Positions 48,930 to 55,725 of a stretch of 64,000 bases of DNA are shown in pieces. Origin of the DNA: Cellulomonas uda (GTDB lineage: Bacteria; Actinomycetota; Actinomycetes; Actinomycetales; Cellulomonadaceae); NCBI RefSeq assembly GCF_006538705.1, contig NZ_BJLP01000013.1, positions 1 to 64,000 of the forward strand, read 5' to 3'. The notes under the pieces were generated by a model that had not been told where the DNA came from, searched no databases, and saw only the letters and a list, made by a program, of their open reading frames with translations. A program made the translations under genes and the position numbers. The first letter of the stretch is position 1, and every line of letters begins with the position of its first letter.

Positions 48930-49784
48930 GTGATCCCGCTCGACCCGACCCGGTCCCGCGACGTGCGCTCGCGGCTGCGCGCCCTGACGGCGCCGGACCC
49001 CGACGCGGCCGACGACCCCGCACGGCCGGTACCGTCCGGGTCGCGGCGTCCGTTCGGGGACGCGCTCGCGGTCGCCGCGGAGCGGTACGCCGACGCGCAC
49101 GGCGTGCTGCCGGTGCCCCACCCGGAGCCCGCCCGCGTGCGGTGGCGGCCGAGCGTGCGCAGCGCGCTCGCGGGAGCGGTCGCGCTCGCGCTCGTCGCGG
49201 GAGCCGTCGTCGTGCGCAGCGTCGCGACGCAGCCCGGGCACCCGGTCACGCTCCCCGTGCCGGCGCCGCTGGCCTCGTCCCCGGCCCCGCCGTCGGACGC
49301 GACGAGCGGCGCCGCGCCGGGTCCCACGGGGCCGGGTGCCACGGCGACCGCGGCGCTGGAGGTCGTCGTGGACGTCGCCGGGGAGGTCGTCCGGCCCGGC
49401 GTCGTGCGCCTGCCGGCGGGGTCACGCGTCGTCGACGCGATCGAGGCCGCCGGGGGAGCGACCGGCGGCGCGGACCTCGCGCGGCTCAACCTCGCGCGGG
49501 TGCTCGTCGACGCGGAGCAGGTCCTCGTCCCGCGCCCGGGGGACCCGCTCCCGGGCGGTCCGACGTCGGGGTCCTCGAGCGCGTCGTCGGCGGGCGCCCT
49601 CGTCGACCTCAACCTCGCCGACGCCGCGACGCTGGACACGTTGCCCGGCATCGGCCCGGTGCTCGCCGGGCGCATCGTCGAGCACCGGACGCAGCGCCCC
49701 TTCGGGAGCGTCGACGAGCTGGTCGACGTCCCCGGCATCGGGACGGCGCTGCTCGAGCAGCTGCGCGACCTGGTGCGCGTGTGA
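48930..49784 (+). CDS. comEA: ComEA-type DNA-binding protein
   Basis: 284 residues. A basic cytoplasmic head, one transmembrane helix (about 74-92, ALAGAVALALVAGAVVV), a Pro-rich spacer, an SLBB domain (about 145-205, VDVAGEVVRPGVVRLPAGSR) and a helix-hairpin-helix domain at the end (DLNLADAATLDTLPGIGPVL, then FGSVDELVDVPGIG). ComEA binds incoming double-stranded DNA on the outer face. The GTGA overlap with comEC shows coupling. Confidence 0.93.
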   Translation: MIPLDPTRSRDVRSRLRALTAPDPDAADDPARPVPSGSRRPFGDALAVAAERYADAHGVLPVPHPEPARVRWRPSVRSALAGAVALALVAGAVVVRSVATQPGHPVTLPVPAPLASSPAPPSDATSGAAPGPTGPGATATAALEVVVDVAGEVVRPGVVRLPAGSRVVDAIEAAGGATGGADLARLNLARVLVDAEQVLVPRPGDPLPGGPTSGSSSASSAGALVDLNLADAATLDTLPGIGPVLAGRIVEHRTQRPFGSVDELVDVPGIGTALLEQLRDLVRV

Positions 49785-51376
49785 CGGTCGACCTCCGCCT
49801 CGCACCGGCCGCGCTCGGGTCCTGGCTCTCCGCCCTGCTCGTCGTGCGCGCTCCGCCCGGGACGGCGCTCGTCGCCGCGGTCGCTGCGGGGGTCGTGGCG
49901 CTCGTCGTGGCGCTCGGGCCGAGCCGGCGCCGCTGGGACGGGATCGAGCGGCCGACGTGGCGGGCGTCGGTGGTCCTGGCGCTGCTGGCGGCCGCGGCGG
50001 TGGGTGCCGCCGGCGCCGCGCAGGTGGGGGCGCGGGAGCGTGGCCTGCTCCCCGAGCTCACGGCCGGCGCCGCGGTGGGCACGGTGGTCGGCCGTGTCAG
50101 CGCCGAGCCGGTGCCTGTGCGCGCGGCGTGGCCGGGCGCGCCGCCGCGCGTGCGGTGGGCGCTCGACGTGACGCGCGTCGAGGCCGCCGGCCGGGCGTCG
50201 GGCGCCGTCGGGCGGGTCGTGGTGCTGGGCGGCGAGCCGGCAGCCGGCGTCCCGGCGTACGGCGCGCGCGTCCAGGTCACCGGCCGGATGCGCGCGGCGC
50301 AGCGCGGGGCCCGCGAGGTGGCGCTGCTGGTCGCGTCCGCCGACCCGGTCGTGCTCGCGCCCCCGCGGGCCTGGGACGCAGCCGCGGGACGGGTCCGCGC
50401 GCACGTCCGCCGGCTCGCGGAGCCGCTCCCCGGCGACGCGGCGGCGCTCCTGCCGGGCGTGACCGTGGGGGACACCGCGCGCGTGCCCGACGACCTGTCG
50501 GACGCCATGCGGGCATCCGGGTTGACCCACCTCGTGGCCGTCTCGGGCGCGCACTTCGCGCTCGTCGCCTCGCTCGTCCTCGCCGGCACCGCAGCCCTGC
50601 GCGCGCCGCCGCGCGTGCAGGCCGCCGCGACCGTCGTCGTCGCCGCCGGGATGCTCGTGCTCGTGCACCCCGAGCCCAGCGTGGTGCGGGCGGCCACGAT
50701 GGGTGCGGTCGCCGTGCTGGGACTGGCGGCCGGGCGGCCGGCGCGCTCACCCGCGGCGCTCGGCGCGGCCGTGACGGTGCTGCTCGTCGCAGACCCCTGG
50801 CTCGCGGCCGAGCTCGGCTTCGCGCTGTCGGTCGCCGCGACCGCGGGCATCGTCCTGCTCGGCGTCGCGCTCACCCGGCGCTGGGCGGGACGGCTCGGGC
50901 ACGGCGTCGCCGCGGCGCTCGCGGTCCCGGTCGCGGCGCAGCTGGTGTGCGCCCCGCTCGTCCTGGTGGCGAGCGGGGTCCTCACGCCGTGGGGCGTCCT
51001 GGCGAACGTCGCGGCCGCGCCCGCGGTCGCGCCGGCCACGCTCCTGGGGCTGCTCGCCGCGGCGCTGGCGCCGTGGTGGCCGGGCGGCGCACAGGCGGCC
51101 GCGGCGGCCGCCGGGGCCGCGTGCTGGTGGATCGGCGCCGTCGCCCGGCACGCCGCGCAGCTGCCGGGTGCGCGTCTCGCGTGGGTGCCGGGGACGGTGG
51201 GCGTGACGCTCCTCGCCGCCGCCGGCCTCGCGCTCGCGCGGCTGCTGCTCGGGCGACGGCGGGAGGTGTCGGCGGCGTCTGGCAGGCTGGACCCGTGCCC
51301 GCGCCCACCCGCTCCAGCCGTTCCTCCGGTGGTCGTCCCGGCGGTCAGCGCCGCGCGTCGTCGCCCCCCGGCCTGA
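49781..51376 (+). CDS. comEC: ComEC/Rec2-type DNA uptake channel lacking the metallo-beta-lactamase domain
   Basis: 531 residues. An N-terminal membrane part with the DUF4131/OB-like domain (VGRVSAEPVPVRAAW...GARVQVTGRMR) is followed by the Competence domain: ALLPGVTVGDTARVPDDLSD, SGLTHLVAVSGAHFALVASL, EPSVVRAATMGAVAVLGLAA. The protein stops after about ten helices with a Pro-rich tail; the C-terminal metallo-beta-lactamase-like domain of about 250 residues found in Bacillus ComEC is absent. Overlaps comEA by four bases and holA by 82. Confidence 0.9.
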   Translation: MTVDLRLAPAALGSWLSALLVVRAPPGTALVAAVAAGVVALVVALGPSRRRWDGIERPTWRASVVLALLAAAAVGAAGAAQVGARERGLLPELTAGAAVGTVVGRVSAEPVPVRAAWPGAPPRVRWALDVTRVEAAGRASGAVGRVVVLGGEPAAGVPAYGARVQVTGRMRAAQRGAREVALLVASADPVVLAPPRAWDAAAGRVRAHVRRLAEPLPGDAAALLPGVTVGDTARVPDDLSDAMRASGLTHLVAVSGAHFALVASLVLAGTAALRAPPRVQAAATVVVAAGMLVLVHPEPSVVRAATMGAVAVLGLAAGRPARSPAALGAAVTVLLVADPWLAAELGFALSVAATAGIVLLGVALTRRWAGRLGHGVAAALAVPVAAQLVCAPLVLVASGVLTPWGVLANVAAAPAVAPATLLGLLAAALAPWWPGGAQAAAAAAGAACWWIGAVARHAAQLPGARLAWVPGTVGVTLLAAAGLALARLLLGRRREVSAASGRLDPCPRPPAPAVPPVVVPAVSAARRRPPA

Positions 51377-52338
51377 CGTGGGAGGAGGCGGCGCCCGCAC
51401 CCGTCGTGCTCGTGCGTGGTGCGGAGGGCCTGCTCGTCGACCGCGCGACCGACCGGATCGTCGGCCTCGCGCGCGAGGCAGACCCCGACGTGGAGGTGAC
51501 GCGGATCGACGCGGCGCAGTACACGGCCGGGATGCTGGGCGTGACGACGAGCCCGTCGTTGTTCGCCGAGGACAAGGTCGTCGTGGTCGAGGCGCTCGAG
51601 ACGGGCACGGACGACGTGTTCGCCGACGTCCAGGCCTACCTGACGGCGCCCGCACCGGGCGTCGTGCTCGTCCTGCGCCACAGCGGGGGAGCCCGCGGGA
51701 AGAAGACGCTCGACGCCCTCCGCGCCGCGCAGGTGCCCGAGGTCGCGTGCGACGCGGTGACATCCGACTCGGACAAGACCTCGTTCGTGAACGCCGAGCT
51801 GCGGCGGGCCGGCCGGCGCGCCGACGGCGCCGCGGTCCGCGCGCTCGTCGATGCCGTCGGCAGCGACCTGCGCGAGCTCGCCGCGTCGTGCTCCCAGCTC
51901 GTGGCCGACACCACCGGCATGATCGGCGTCGAGGTCGTCGAGCGGTACTACGGCGGCCGCATCGAGGCGACCGGCTTCCGGGTCGCCGACGCCGCGGTGG
52001 CGGGCGACGCGGGTCAGGCGGTCGCCCTGCTGCGCCACGCGCTCGCCACCGGGCTCGACCCCGTGCCCGTCGTCGCCGCGCTGGCCGCCAAGCTCCGCAC
52101 CATCGCGAAGGTCGGCGCCGTGCGCGGCCGCGGGCAGGGCGCGCTGCGGGACCTCGGGCTGGCCCCCTGGCAGGTGGACCGCGCGCTGCGCGAGCTGCGC
52201 TCGTGGACGCCGGAGGCGCTCGCCGAGGCGATCAGCGCAGTCGCTCAGGCGGACGCCGAGGTCAAGGGCGAGAGCCGGGACCCCCGGTTCGCGGTCGAAC
52301 GGGCCGTGCTCCGCGTGGCGGCCGCCGCCCGCTCCTGA
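51295..52338 (+). CDS. holA: DNA polymerase III subunit delta
   Basis: 347 residues. Clamp-loader subunit: APVVLVRGAEGLLVDRATDR at the N-terminus, FAEDKVVVVEALE, VVLVLRHSGGARGKKTLDAL, and the C-terminal helical collar (VVAALAAKLRTIAKVGAVRG, LGLAPWQVDRALRELRSW). The GTG at 51295 gives a 32-residue polar head and lies inside comEC; later GTG codons fall in the conserved core. Its placement after comEC is standard. Confidence 0.9.
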   Translation: MPAPTRSSRSSGGRPGGQRRASSPPGLTWEEAAPAPVVLVRGAEGLLVDRATDRIVGLAREADPDVEVTRIDAAQYTAGMLGVTTSPSLFAEDKVVVVEALETGTDDVFADVQAYLTAPAPGVVLVLRHSGGARGKKTLDALRAAQVPEVACDAVTSDSDKTSFVNAELRRAGRRADGAAVRALVDAVGSDLRELAASCSQLVADTTGMIGVEVVERYYGGRIEATGFRVADAAVAGDAGQAVALLRHALATGLDPVPVVAALAAKLRTIAKVGAVRGRGQGALRDLGLAPWQVDRALRELRSWTPEALAEAISAVAQADAEVKGESRDPRFAVERAVLRVAAAARS

Positions 52339-52378
52339 CGGTCGACCGTCCGCCCGGCCCGTGCCAGGACGACCGTCA
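52336..52378. terminator. Hairpin holding both stop codons of holA and the EAL gene
   Basis: TGACGGTCG (52336-52344) pairs with CGACCGTCA (52370-52378); the first and last three bases are the stop codons of the two convergent genes. A 14-bp perfect palindrome, GACGGTCGACCGTC (52337-52350), overlaps the left arm. Confidence 0.5.
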
Positions 52379-53041
52379 CAGCATCGTGGCCGCGGGGCCG
52401 AGGATGTCGCCCTGCAGCAGGTCGAACCCCCACGCGACGCAGTGGTCCACGAGCGCGGCGTCGCTCACCCGCTCGGCGACCACCTGCGCCCCCGTGCTGC
52501 GTGCGAGCTCCACGAGCGCGCTGCCGTGCCGGACGAGGTCACGGCAGTCGATCTTCACGTAGTCGGCCCACGGCAGCATCGCGAGCTGCGCGGCGGTCGC
52601 GGTGAAGTCGTCGATCGCCAGGCGGTAGCCCGCCGACCGCAGCCGCGTGAGGCCCGCGAGGGCGGCGTCGTCCGCCGGGACGGTCTCGACGACCTCGAGC
52701 ACGAGCCGGTCGCGGTGCGGCGGCAGGGTGCGGCTGTCGACCAGGTAGCCACGCGTGACGTTGACGAACGCGAGGGTGTCGTGCAGGTCCATCGTCGGGA
52801 TCCGGCCGAGGACCGCCTCGGTGGCGTCCTCCTGGCGCCCCTCGTCCCAGTGGTCCACGCCCGCCGGTGTGCCGTCCGGCCTGCGGTACAGCAGCTCGTA
52901 GCCGTGCAGGTCACCGCCCGGTGACCAGATCGGCTGGCGCGCGACCTGCGGCGGCGTCGAGGGCCGTGACGCGCTCGTGGAGGGACTCACGCTGGATGAG
53001 AGGCGCAGACGCGCGATCCATGACGCCGTTTCGTGAGACAC
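52376..53041 (-). CDS. EAL-domain protein (YuxH-like, EAL only)
   Basis: About 221 residues. RQPIWSPGGDLHGYELLYR is a YuxH-type opening with ELL for EAL; LAFVNVTRGYLVD, LVLEVVETVPADD, LAIDDFTATAAQL (Asp-Asp kept), DYVKIDCRDL and AERVSD correspond to the later EAL metal and substrate motifs. The protein ends in LLQGDILGPAATML, with no HDOD domain. So some c-di-GMP phosphodiesterase residues remain, but activity is doubtful. The start is uncertain: GTG 53041 or GTG 52990, neither with a ribosome site. Confidence 0.75.
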   Translation of the reverse strand: MSHETASWIARLRLSSSVSPSTSASRPSTPPQVARQPIWSPGGDLHGYELLYRRPDGTPAGVDHWDEGRQEDATEAVLGRIPTMDLHDTLAFVNVTRGYLVDSRTLPPHRDRLVLEVVETVPADDAALAGLTRLRSAGYRLAIDDFTATAAQLAMLPWADYVKIDCRDLVRHGSALVELARSTGAQVVAERVSDAALVDHCVAWGFDLLQGDILGPAATML

Positions 53042-53063
53042 GTCGCCGGCGTCCGTGTCCGCG

Positions 53064-53798
53064 TCAGTCGACGATCTGGGCGCTCGCGCGGTCGAGGACG
53101 CCCGCGCGCTCGAGGAGGTTGCCCTGGAACAGGGTGAACCCCAGGTCACGGGCGTGTGCCATCGCCTCGGGGGTCTCGACGTACTCCGCGACGAGGCTCG
53201 CGCCGTACGAGCGGGCGAGCGTGACGACGGGGTGCCCCTCGACGTCGAGGTCCCGCACGTCGACCTTGACGTAGTCCGCGTGCGGCAGGAGCCGACGCTG
53301 CGCCGCGCTGCTCACGAACGCCGGCAGCGCGAACCGGTAGCCCTCGGCGCGCAGGCGCCGGACGCCGGCGAGCACGTCGGCGTCGATCGGCACGGTGTCC
53401 GGGACGACGAGCACGAGCCGGTCGGGGCGGCGCGGCACCGCGAGGTCACCGACGAGGTACGCGCGCGTGCACCGCACGAACAGCAGCCGTCCGTTCGCGA
53501 CGCTCTCGAGGTCCGCGCGGCCGAACGTCGCGGACAGCACGTGGGCGGTCGCACGCTCGTGCTGCTGCGCGCTCCAGGAGCCCGCGGAAGCGCCCGACAG
53601 GGCGCCGTCCCCGCGGTAGGAGAGCTCGTACGCGACCGGTTGGCCGGATGCGGTGAAGATGCCCTGGCGGCCGACGAGCACGGGGGAGGCCGAGACGTGC
53701 GCCTCCCACTGCGTGCGAAGGGCCCCCGGGATCGCGTCGTCCACAGCCGCCGCGAGGCGCCGGAGTGCCGCGTCGAGGTCGTCCTTCACACGCACCAT
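53064..53798 (-). CDS. Degenerate EAL-domain protein, paralogue of its neighbour
   Basis: 244 residues. It aligns by eye with the gene at 52376 along the same motif order (GRQGIFTASGQPVAYELSYR, LLFVRCTRAYLVG, LVLVVPDTVPIDA, FALPAFVSSAAQR, DYVKVDVRDL, LFQGNLLERAG), but ELL is ELS, the E in the VVET motif is lost (VPDT) and the Asp-Asp of AIDDF is LPAF. It cannot keep the usual two-metal phosphodiesterase centre. A ligand-binding or scaffold role is inferred. The ATG at 53798 is the best start, 22 bases before the neighbouring gene start. Confidence 0.72.
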   Translation of the reverse strand: MVRVKDDLDAALRRLAAAVDDAIPGALRTQWEAHVSASPVLVGRQGIFTASGQPVAYELSYRGDGALSGASAGSWSAQQHERATAHVLSATFGRADLESVANGRLLFVRCTRAYLVGDLAVPRRPDRLVLVVPDTVPIDADVLAGVRRLRAEGYRFALPAFVSSAAQRRLLPHADYVKVDVRDLDVEGHPVVTLARSYGASLVAEYVETPEAMAHARDLGFTLFQGNLLERAGVLDRASAQIVD

Positions 53799-53961
53799 GA
53801 CATCACAGGTGCGCGGCGCGGTTGCGCGAACGCCCGGGTGGAAATCGCTCGCCCCAAACGTTTCATCCGCGCCGTGGTCCACCCTGCTGCGACGCGGTGC
53901 CGCGTGTGCGGTGGTCCGGGTGGGGACCGGTCCGCCGGTGGGCGCGGCCGCGGGAGACGGG

Positions 53962-53995
53962 ACGAGGCGCCACCCCGTCAGGGGTGACGCCTCGT
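53962..53995 (-). terminator. Terminator after rpsT
   Basis: ACGAGGCG (53962-53969) pairs with CGCCTCGT (53988-53995), extended inward by CACCCC/GGGGTG, with one internal mismatch. It lies 45 bases downstream of the rpsT stop. The remaining bases to 53799 show no gene. Confidence 0.6.
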
Positions 53996-54039
53996 GGCTC
54001 ACGCACGACGTGCGGCGTGTGCTGCCCGCGCGCGGGAAC

Positions 54040-54300
54040 TCAGAGCGAGTTGACCGACTTCGCGAGCGCCGACTTCTTGTTGGCCGCCTGGTTGGCGTGG
54101 ATGACGCCCTTGCTGACCGCCTTGTCGAGCTTCTTCGACGCGGTCTGCAGCGCGGCGGTGGCCGCGTCCTTGTCACCGCCGGCGACGGCCTCGCGGACGC
54201 GACGGACGTGCGTCTTGAGCTCGGACTTCACCGACTTGTTGCGCAGGCGCGCCTTCTCGTTGGTGCGGATGCGCTTGATCTGGGACTTGATGTTCGCCAC
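54040..54300 (-). CDS. rpsT: 30S ribosomal protein S20
   Basis: 86 residues, [20 protein letters not shown] onward, ending [14 protein letters not shown]20 binds 16S rRNA early in assembly. It is monocistronic with its own promoter and terminator, as usual between holA and lepA in actinobacteria. The ribosome site GAGAG is moderate. Confidence 0.97.
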   Translation of the reverse strand: MANIKSQIKRIRTNEKARLRNKSVKSELKTHVRRVREAVAGGDKDAATAALQTASKKLDKAVSKGVIHANQAANKKSALAKSVNSL

Positions 54301-54440
54301 TGGTGGACTCTCTTGTGCGTTCGCCGAAGCGATCTGACAGGTCGTAGAGGGCGCGCGCAGCTCCGGGACTGGGGCGTGGGGACACCCGCGGAGAGGAGCT
54401 GGGCGAGTGCCCGCCGACCTGGGCGGACACGCAAGGGAAG

Positions 54441-54470
54441 ATGCTACCCGACGCGGACGCTCCCACCCAA
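54441..54470 (-). promoter_or_regulatory. Promoter of rpsT
   Basis: Minus-strand TTGGGT (54465-54470), 18 bases, TAGCAT (54441-54446). The transcript would start near 54434, leaving a leader of about 130 bases. Confidence 0.55.
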
Positions 54471-54538
54471 GCCGCGCAGCCCGGACCGGCGGACGTCACA
54501 CCGGGTCGCCACCGCCGGGGTCTCGGGGGCGACGGCCC

Positions 54539-55093
54539 TCAGGCCCGGCCGCGCAGCTCGGTCAGCGCGTCGGTCACTCGCACGAACAGGTCGTGGTCGA
54601 CGACGGCGCCCTCGCGGCGGATGGAGTCGGGGTCGAGGCGCAGCACCCGGTCCAGGCGGACCTCGCTGTCCCGGCGCCGCGCGTCCCACGGGCCCGAGCC
54701 GATGTCCATCCACACGCGACCCTTGCGCGCCTCCCGCGCGGCGCTGCGGCCGTGGTCCGTGCTCGTGAGCATGAGGCCGAGCACGACCGGCCCGTCCCAG
54801 CCGACGACGAGCACCGGGCGGTCCTTGCCCTGCGTCGCGTCCTCCTCGTAGGGCACCCACGTCCACACGATCTCGCCCGGGTCGGCGGCGCCGTCCGGCT
54901 CGGGGCTGTAGTGGATCGGCACCGCGCCGACGTGGTCCGGCAGCGTGCGGCGTGCGGTCTGTGGGGCCGTCGGCCCCGCGGGGCGCGGTGGGCGCGGGCG
55001 TTCGCGGGTGCTCGTCGAGCCGCGTGCGCCGAGCGCGCGCAGCAGCGCGGCAGCGCTGCGCAGGAGGTGCGAGACGGAGGACGAAGCGGGCAC
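54539..55093 (-). CDS. PemK/MazF-family toxin-like protein, solitary
   Basis: 184 residues. The first about 75 are basic and Pro-rich; then PGEIVWTWVPYEEDATQGKD and RPVLVVGWDGPVVLGLMLTS match the first strands of the PemK/MazF fold, and MDIGSGPWDARRRDSEVRLD with DRVLRLD complete it. Classical members are mRNA endonucleases beside an antitoxin gene. No antitoxin-like small gene is adjacent on either strand, and the fold is longer than toxins (about 110 residues), so this may be a housekeeping or non-toxic relative. GTG start directly behind a -10 element. Confidence 0.72.
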   Translation of the reverse strand: MPASSSVSHLLRSAAALLRALGARGSTSTRERPRPPRPAGPTAPQTARRTLPDHVGAVPIHYSPEPDGAADPGEIVWTWVPYEEDATQGKDRPVLVVGWDGPVVLGLMLTSTDHGRSAAREARKGRVWMDIGSGPWDARRRDSEVRLDRVLRLDPDSIRREGAVVDHDLFVRVTDALTELRGRA

Positions 55094-55100
55094 GCCCGGG

Positions 55101-55106
55101 AACCTA
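55101..55106 (-). promoter_or_regulatory. -10 element of the PemK-like gene (leaderless start)
   Basis: Minus strand TAGGTT, seven bases, GTG at 55093. Confidence 0.55.
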
Positions 55107-55160
55107 GCGGGTCGTCCGGGTCGGTGTGCAACCTCGTCGGGGCCCACCGGGTCGCATACC

Positions 55161-55178
55161 GGGTCTCGTACGAGATCC
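55161..55178. promoter_or_regulatory. Palindrome in the PemK-like/hypothetical divergent gap
   Basis: TCTCGTACGAGA (55164-55175) is a perfect 12-bp palindrome; adding the next bases gives an 18-bp inverted repeat with one mismatched pair. It sits about 55-80 bases upstream of the PemK-like start and about 75 before the divergent gene, a good place for an operator. Confidence 0.35.
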
Positions 55179-55247
55179 AGCACCAGGTCTACGGTCGGCG
55201 CGTGGACGTCCCGGCCGGACGCCACGCGACGGTGGAGGGGAGCGCAC

Positions 55248-55691
55248 ATGGCGGGACGGACCACCCGCGTCGAGCCCTGGGACGGGTGGGTCGCGAGCCG
55301 GCCCGCGTGCCACCTGCGAGCGCCCGCGGCGCCCGGCGTCCTGCTCGACGCGTTCGTGCGCGCCGCGCGCGGTGCACGGCTGCGCGTCGCCGTCGGCGCG
55401 GCGGGGGCGCGCGCCGCGCGGGGCGTGCGCCTGGGCGGCCTCGCCGCCGAGGTCCTCCAGCTGCCCGTCGCGCACCTGTGGGCGCGTCTCGAGGTGCGGG
55501 CCGACGAGCGCGCGGTCGTCGACGAGCCGCAGCTGCGCGAGCTGCGGGTCGTGTGCGTCGCGGGGGAGCGCGAGCCGGGCAGCGCGACGAGTGTCGCCCG
55601 GCTCCTCGACGACGCGGTGGCGCGCGTGGAGCGCTCGGGCGTCGCCGTCGACGTGCTGCCCTGGGCCGCCGCGCTCGACGGGGCCACGTAA
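55248..55691 (+). CDS. Hypothetical protein upstream of the ATP-grasp gene
   Basis: 147 residues, Ala/Arg/Val-rich, no signal or membrane segment. EPWDGWVASRPACHLRAPAA and VAVGAAGARAARGVRLGGLA are the clearest stretches; no family recognised. The ATG has GGAGGGG eight bases upstream, and the third-base GC pattern is coding-like. The next gene begins 34 bases later with its own -10 element. Confidence 0.5.
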   Translation: MAGRTTRVEPWDGWVASRPACHLRAPAAPGVLLDAFVRAARGARLRVAVGAAGARAARGVRLGGLAAEVLQLPVAHLWARLEVRADERAVVDEPQLRELRVVCVAGEREPGSATSVARLLDDAVARVERSGVAVDVLPWAAALDGAT

Positions 55692-55713
55692 CGCGCCGGT
55701 GATCTGCCCGGGC

Positions 55714-55719
55714 TACGTT
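55714..55719 (+). promoter_or_regulatory. -10 element of the ATP-grasp operon (leaderless start)
   Basis: TACGTT, six bases, ATG at 55726. Confidence 0.55.
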
Positions 55720-55725
55720 CGGCCC

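Noticed and set aside
54539-55691. PemK-like gene plus the divergent 147-residue gene as a toxin-antitoxin pair
   Set aside because: They are divergent, the second protein is large for an antitoxin and has no DNA-binding motif that I can see, so pairing is unsupported.
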